Source of the DNA: Caldilineaceae bacterium
GTDB lineage: Bacteria > Chloroflexota > Anaerolineae > Caldilineales > Caldilineaceae
Length of the DNA: 64,000 bases
Direction: 5' to 3'
Assembly (NCBI GenBank): GCA_020634755.1
Contig: JACKBC010000021.1
Span: forward strand, 47,448-111,447
The notes beneath the pieces are model-generated. The model did no database searches. It was given only the letters and a program-made list of their open reading frames with translations, and was not told the origin of the DNA. Below, piece after piece: positions 59,761 through 64,000 of this stretch; the stretch's first letter is position 1, and every line of letters starts with the position of its first letter. The position numbers and the translations under genes are program-made.

Positions 59761-62536
59761 TCTCCCCCAATTGTACTGCCTCACCCATCGCTTGTCCGCT
59801 GGCGTCAAAAATCGGCACGCGTTCCCCGCTCTCTCGTCCATACATGCCCACAAGCAACGTGTATGCGCGGGGGGGCGCGTCGGGCGCAATGGGAATGTCG
59901 TAGCGGTCCACAATGACGCGGCCTTGCGGCCAGGTTGAGGTGGGCAAACTGTTGCACACTGGTTCACCGTCGCGTTGACCCGCTTTGTGGCCGTCACTCA
60001 AATCAATAATCTGATTGAAGACCACATAATCTTGCGCCACCGGCTGGCGCGCCTGCCAGTAAAGCGTCAACGTAACGTGTTGGCCCGGCGCCGCGCGATT
60101 CGACGACAGATCATACCCCAAAAGCGCAATTGGCGCCGTATCCAGCGGGGCGCCGAATGCAAAATCCCGTGGATTCTGAATGCGGCGGCGCACCACATTG
60201 AGGCCAGTGGCGCCGGCGGCCACAAAATCGGGCGCGACCAGCGTTTCATCAAATTGGCCGGCCAGCGTTTCATCGGCCCAGCTTTGCGGGGTGGGCGGGA
60301 CGCCTGCTTTGGCCTGAAAAATGTGCAGCCGCGGTTCCCCATTTACGGTGATCACGCCCAGCAGCTCGTGGCTCTGCTCCAGCGCGGCTTTGCGGGCGGC
60401 GCGGTCGGGCGCCTCTTTGGGCTCCAAGGCCGGGCTCCAAATAACGTAACGCTGGTCGCGCGCACAGTCGCGGCTGCCGCGCGTATACCATTGCGCCACG
60501 GCCTCGGTGGCATTGGTCTCAAACGTTCCGCTGAGCACGCCGGTCTCGTAGAGCACCCCCACACTCTTCCAGCCATTGCGGAAGGGAAAGCCAAAGATGG
60601 AAAGATTAGTCGGCTCCGCATAGGGAACCGGATAGCCCACCAACCGGTTGGCAGCCCAGGCGCGCAACAGCTCCACATCGGTGCGCACAAAATAGCTGTA
60701 TTCGTAAAAGCCAAAGAGGACAACGGTGCCCGCTGCCAACAGCACGCCAATGGCGGCTGCTTGGCTTGTTCCCATGCGGATCGACGCGCCGCGCCAAAGT
60801 TGATCCGCCGCCCAGCCGACCAGCAGTGCCCAGCCGATGAAAAAGCCGTAAACGTGGGTATTGGGCGTGCGGATAAAAAAGAGCGCCAGGATCATGGGCG
60901 CGCCAAACCAGAGCCAGACCAGCCGCTCTTCGTGGGGAATAAGGGGCATGAGGACGCCCAGCAACAATAACGCGGCAAAGAGCAGCCACGTGGGTGCGGT
61001 TGCGCCAAAGAGCGCCACGTGCAAAACACCCAGCAGCAGCAGCACCGCGCCCACTTGCCTTATGGCGTGGCGAAAGGTGTTGCGGTCCGTATAGCGAAAG
61101 GCGCGGCGTAGACTAAGCACCAGCGCTGCCAGCGTAAATCCGACCAGCAGCGCCAGATAGTAGCTGCTGCTGTAGAGCGTGGTGCGATTGATCACATCGA
61201 GCAGGTTGTTAAAAGGGTAGCGGTTGGCGGCCTCTTCCACGCCGAGCCGGTTGACGGTGATGTAGCTGTACGTTACGCCAAAGCTGGGGTTGAGCACAAA
61301 GGGCAGATAGAAAGAGAGGACCATGACGGCGGCTACAGCCAGCGGCACTACCAAGAGACGCAGCAGGCTGCTCAGCGGCGCGCCCTCGCGCCAGATGATG
61401 AGCAGCAGGCCAAGGAGTGGGATGAGCACAAGTGCAGCTTCATAATGGGCCAGCAGCCCAGTGGCGGCCACAATGGCGGTCAGTACAAACTGGTTGCGGA
61501 GATGTGGCGGCGCCGGTGTATCGGCAAAATCGATGTCCATTGCTAGCTGCCGCGCCCGCGCCAAGATCAGCACGGCAGTGACCACACAGAGGAAGACGAT
61601 GCTTTGGTATTGCACAATGTGGGCAAAGCCAATAAAATAGCCGTCCAGCGCCAAGAGCATGGCCGCCACCCAGCCGGCCAGCGGCCCAAACAAACGGCGT
61701 CCCAGCAGAAAGAGCGCAAAGAGCGCCGTCCAGTTGGCCAATGCAAATGGCAACCGCGCCGCGGCTTCATTGATTTGGTCGGTGACGGCATAGGTGAGCG
61801 TGGGCAGTAAAATTTCGGCAGGCGCTTTTAAATGGCCCAACAGCGCCTCTGGGTCACCCTGGATGGCCTGCACCGACCGCAGCATGACGCGCGCTTCATC
61901 GCCCTGAAATTCAGAATAGGCCAGATTGGGAAAGCGCATGAAGCCACCCACCAGCGCCAGACTCAATAGACCCACAACGAGCCACTTGGGCGCTGTTGTC
62001 GAGCGCATCATCACGCGGCGCCACGGTTTCGTTGGCGCGGAATGCCGGTACCGCATGATGAGCCAGAAGAGCGTCAGCAGATCAAAGGTAAGCAGCGGCA
62101 GCCAAAAGGGGATGGGGCCAGGCAAATAGCTCAACAACAACAGACCCCAGATGATGATTCCATAGCCGGTCGCCGCGCTAAATATCAGCTGTTCCAACGC
62201 GTCATAAATCGTGAGCCGGGAACCAACAACGGTTGCGTTTTCTGCATGCCGCGCAGGGCGGATATCCCCTCCCGCTGCCCCACCGTGAACCCCATGACCA
62301 CCTGGCCCAGGACTCCGTTCGTTCACCACCCACTCCACCAGCAGCCACCCCGGCAGCCAGCCACACAGCAACAGCAGCACGCCGCTCTGCCAGATCGGCG
62401 GCAGGGGAAGCCAGAGCAGAATGTGTGCTAAAAGCATTATGGCTAGCACAATTTGGGTGCGTACTTGAGCAAAAAATGGGAATAGATGTGCAGCAAGCGT
62501 AGAGGCCGAGGCAGCCCTGGGGACGACGGGTTTCAT
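59744..62536 (-). CDS. GT39-like membrane glycosyltransferase
   Basis: About 930 residues from the ATG at 62536 (an earlier ATG gives a cysteine-rich leader; no ribosome site for either). An extra pair of helices opens the protein (IMLLAHILLWLPL), then FQGDEARVMLRSVQAI gives the acidic catalytic loop of PMT_2-like enzymes. About twelve helices follow (GRRLFGPLAGWVAAMLLALDGYF). The C-terminal external part ends in the shared domain (DYVVFNQII, LPTSTWPQGRVIVDRYDIPIAPDAPP, VGMYGRESGERVP). It is the promoter-proximal gene of the minus-strand glycosylation run. Confidence 0.84.
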   Translation of the reverse strand: MKPVVPRAASASTLAAHLFPFFAQVRTQIVLAIMLLAHILLWLPLPPIWQSGVLLLLCGWLPGWLLVEWVVNERSPGPGGHGVHGGAAGGDIRPARHAENATVVGSRLTIYDALEQLIFSAATGYGIIIWGLLLLSYLPGPIPFWLPLLTFDLLTLFWLIMRYRHSAPTKPWRRVMMRSTTAPKWLVVGLLSLALVGGFMRFPNLAYSEFQGDEARVMLRSVQAIQGDPEALLGHLKAPAEILLPTLTYAVTDQINEAAARLPFALANWTALFALFLLGRRLFGPLAGWVAAMLLALDGYFIGFAHIVQYQSIVFLCVVTAVLILARARQLAMDIDFADTPAPPHLRNQFVLTAIVAATGLLAHYEAALVLIPLLGLLLIIWREGAPLSSLLRLLVVPLAVAAVMVLSFYLPFVLNPSFGVTYSYITVNRLGVEEAANRYPFNNLLDVINRTTLYSSSYYLALLVGFTLAALVLSLRRAFRYTDRNTFRHAIRQVGAVLLLLGVLHVALFGATAPTWLLFAALLLLGVLMPLIPHEERLVWLWFGAPMILALFFIRTPNTHVYGFFIGWALLVGWAADQLWRGASIRMGTSQAAAIGVLLAAGTVVLFGFYEYSYFVRTDVELLRAWAANRLVGYPVPYAEPTNLSIFGFPFRNGWKSVGVLYETGVLSGTFETNATEAVAQWYTRGSRDCARDQRYVIWSPALEPKEAPDRAARKAALEQSHELLGVITVNGEPRLHIFQAKAGVPPTPQSWADETLAGQFDETLVAPDFVAAGATGLNVVRRRIQNPRDFAFGAPLDTAPIALLGYDLSSNRAAPGQHVTLTLYWQARQPVAQDYVVFNQIIDLSDGHKAGQRDGEPVCNSLPTSTWPQGRVIVDRYDIPIAPDAPPRAYTLLVGMYGRESGERVPIFDASGQAMGEAVQLGEMRVGE

Positions 62537-62976
62537 GCGGCAAATATAACACATATCCAGCGGATCGCAACAGCATGGGATAGGTTTATACTCGATAAGC
62601 GCAAGGCCACCTCATTATAGCTACATTTCTGGCCACTGTTCTACGGGCGCTGCATACATCCCAAAATATCAATTTTCCGATTGCTGGAATTGCCGCTATA
62701 CTTGGGGGCTAACCTACATTGTCGCCCTGGCAAACCGATCAAGCGGATAAACAGCGGGAAAACTCCTGAGAATTTCTAATTACGCAGCGCCTGTGAATCT
62801 AAGAGTAACCCCTTTTGCATTTGATACAATTTTCGTCTAGGGCCGCGAACATTTGATTTTGAGAAATCACAACTCGAGCAAAAGTCATACGGGGTTTCTA
62901 AAAATTAAGCGGCCAGACAACTAGGCTTGCGTAAGCTTGATATTGCGTAAGTCCTGATAAGTAGAGAGGTCTATAG
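62537..62976. other. Divergent gene-free spacer (440 nt)
   Basis: It should hold promoters for two divergent genes; none is clear. It contains a family-D fragment (attacgcagcgcctgtgaatc near 62781) and family-G copy 2. Confidence 0.5.
62900..62926 (+). repeat. Repeat family G copy 2
   Basis: aaaattaagcggccagacaa then ctaggct; it matches 36043-36068. Confidence 0.6.
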
Positions 62977-64000
62977 ATGTGGTTTTGGGCACAGCTCATC
63001 GATGTTTCTTTGTTGGTCACGATTGGATTGATTTTTCTGGTATCATTGATCGGCGGGTATTTGCGCGGCAGTCGGCGCGACCCTTGCCTGCGCTCGTTTG
63101 ATGGCTATCACATAACGCTGGAGCGGGCCGATGGCAAGCACGTTTGGGGCATAATGGAGCTAGAGGCCACTGGTCTCGAGCTGCGCTATCGCAACGCCGT
63201 GCAGGATGAAGAACATATTGAAGCCAGCTATATTCTATATGCCGACGAATATGAGGACATCCGCGCGCTTTTTCGCTATGTGGACGATTTGAGCGCAGAG
63301 AATCAGCGTAAACGGAATGCCGATCTGCAAAAGGCATTTAGTCCGGGACTGTTGCGCCTGCTGGGCCGCCGCACGCGCCACTTTACCTCCACTGCCTCGG
63401 AGTCGCTGGCCGAGGTCTTTGGGTTGCTCGTGGGTCGCTTACGCAAACCGGCCGGACGCTATATCACCGACTCCAGCGAGGCGCATTTGCGCAGCCTGGG
63501 CGCCAATGTGATTGGCCGCGTAGGCGCCAGCCACGATCCGCTGTTGGAGCGCTATATTGGTGAAAAGGTGGTGATAGAAGTGCTGGAAAGCGGTGATGAA
63601 ATTCACGAACACGTGGGCATTTTCAAAAATTACTCGGCCGATTTTATTGAGATTTTGGACGTGCAGTTCCCGCAACGTCACCGGCTGGAATTGGGGGGGC
63701 AGCGTAGCCAGAAAACCGAATGGCTCACCGCCCAAATCGATGGCAAAACGCTCAAGGTGACCAACAACACCACGCGACCCATTCTGATTCAGTCGGTGGG
63801 TACCGGGGACAAGGAAGAGATGATCAATGTGGTGGCGGCGGCGCGCGAAACCATTGAGCTATACCCGGAAAATTTGACGGAAGCCGTGCGCCTCAATACG
63901 CGCGTGGTGCGCGAGCTGGACATGATCGTGCCGCGCACGCGCTGTCTTGTACGCCACCGCGCCAGCAGCTACAAGCAGGAGCTGATCCCCGAGATTGTGT
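62977..64000 (+). CDS. Membrane-anchored protein of unknown family, truncated by the window end
   Basis: 341 codons to the last base, no stop in the window; ATG at 62977 with GAGAGG 8 nt upstream. One N-terminal helix (VSLLVTIGLIFLVSLIGGYL) anchors a large domain, probably cytoplasmic. A first block (GYHITLERADGKHVWGIMELEATGLELRY) resembles a small beta-barrel. It is followed by a basic helical part (FSPGLLRLLGRRTRHF) and a second beta block with EIHEHVGIFKNYSADFIEILDVQFP. I do not recognise the family. No catalytic motif is seen. The gene is transcribed away from the glycosyltransferase run. Confidence 0.75.
   Translation, partial: MWFWAQLIDVSLLVTIGLIFLVSLIGGYLRGSRRDPCLRSFDGYHITLERADGKHVWGIMELEATGLELRYRNAVQDEEHIEASYILYADEYEDIRALFRYVDDLSAENQRKRNADLQKAFSPGLLRLLGRRTRHFTSTASESLAEVFGLLVGRLRKPAGRYITDSSEAHLRSLGANVIGRVGASHDPLLERYIGEKVVIEVLESGDEIHEHVGIFKNYSADFIEILDVQFPQRHRLELGGQRSQKTEWLTAQIDGKTLKVTNNTTRPILIQSVGTGDKEEMINVVAAARETIELYPENLTEAVRLNTRVVRELDMIVPRTRCLVRHRASSYKQELIPEIV

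Overview
The window looks like a chromosomal segment of a Chloroflexota bacterium, probably of the Anaerolineae/Caldilineae type. This is an inference. It rests on moderately high GC, secreted proteins with long Thr/Pro (TPTP) linkers, many very large polytopic glycosyltransferase-like proteins that share one C-terminal domain, no recognisable outer-membrane genes, and intergenic DNA full of small palindromic repeats. No rRNA, tRNA, CRISPR array or phage gene was recognised.

Layout. (1) 0.2-12.7 kb, minus strand: a giant Tat-exported SpvB/Rhs protein with an AT-rich C-terminal metzincin-protease module, preceded by four small envelope genes (coiled-coil lipoprotein, PLAT domain, two unknowns), and a lipoprotein built of three repeated SnoaL/DUF4440 domains plus a fourth related one. 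(2) 13.0-13.8 kb, minus strand: four tandem 214-bp units, each encoding a near-identical 50-residue peptide with four cysteines. (3) 14.2-27.5 kb: an aldo/keto reductase and MDR dehydrogenase pair, MsrA, a class-III aminotransferase, a DUF1080 protein, a transketolase-like enzyme, an SQR-like flavoprotein, a membrane FHA protein and MsrB. These are separated by repeat-rich spacers. (4) 28.0-28.6 kb, plus strand: three more copies of the same peptide gene with the same upstream region and the same terminator, so the two arrays form a large inverted repeat around about 14 kb. (5) 29.4-35.8 kb: a PqqD-like/M50 membrane metalloprotease, a membrane-anchored TlpA-like thioredoxin, a MacB-type ABC ATPase, its FtsX-like permease and an HlyD-type adaptor. 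(6) 36.4-41.4 kb: a LysM-like membrane protein, an orphan MazF-like ORF, an APH-family kinase, an HSL-type esterase and a DUF4038 glycosidase. (7) 41.4-62.5 kb, minus strand: seven large membrane glycosyltransferase-like proteins, a secreted DUF4185/Ca-repeat protein and a GDP-mannose 4,6-dehydratase, probably a surface-glycan locus. (8) From 63.0 kb: a membrane-anchored protein of unknown family that runs off the end.

The most novel element is parts 2, 4 and 5 read together. Seven tandem cysteine-rich precursor-like peptides have an almost invariant leader and a variable cationic/aromatic C-terminal half. They sit beside a leader-recognition/peptidase protein, a thioredoxin and a complete ABC-adaptor exporter. 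The best reading is an undescribed ribosomal peptide (bacteriocin- or RiPP-like) system, possibly matured by disulfide chemistry because no classical modifying enzyme is visible. A 57-bp promoter-like block shared by the thioredoxin and adaptor genes supports joint regulation.

A second theme is repeat activity. At least seven families of short palindromic elements occupy the spacers, and three glycosyltransferase genes carry such elements in frame inside their coding regions, two of them read in different frames.
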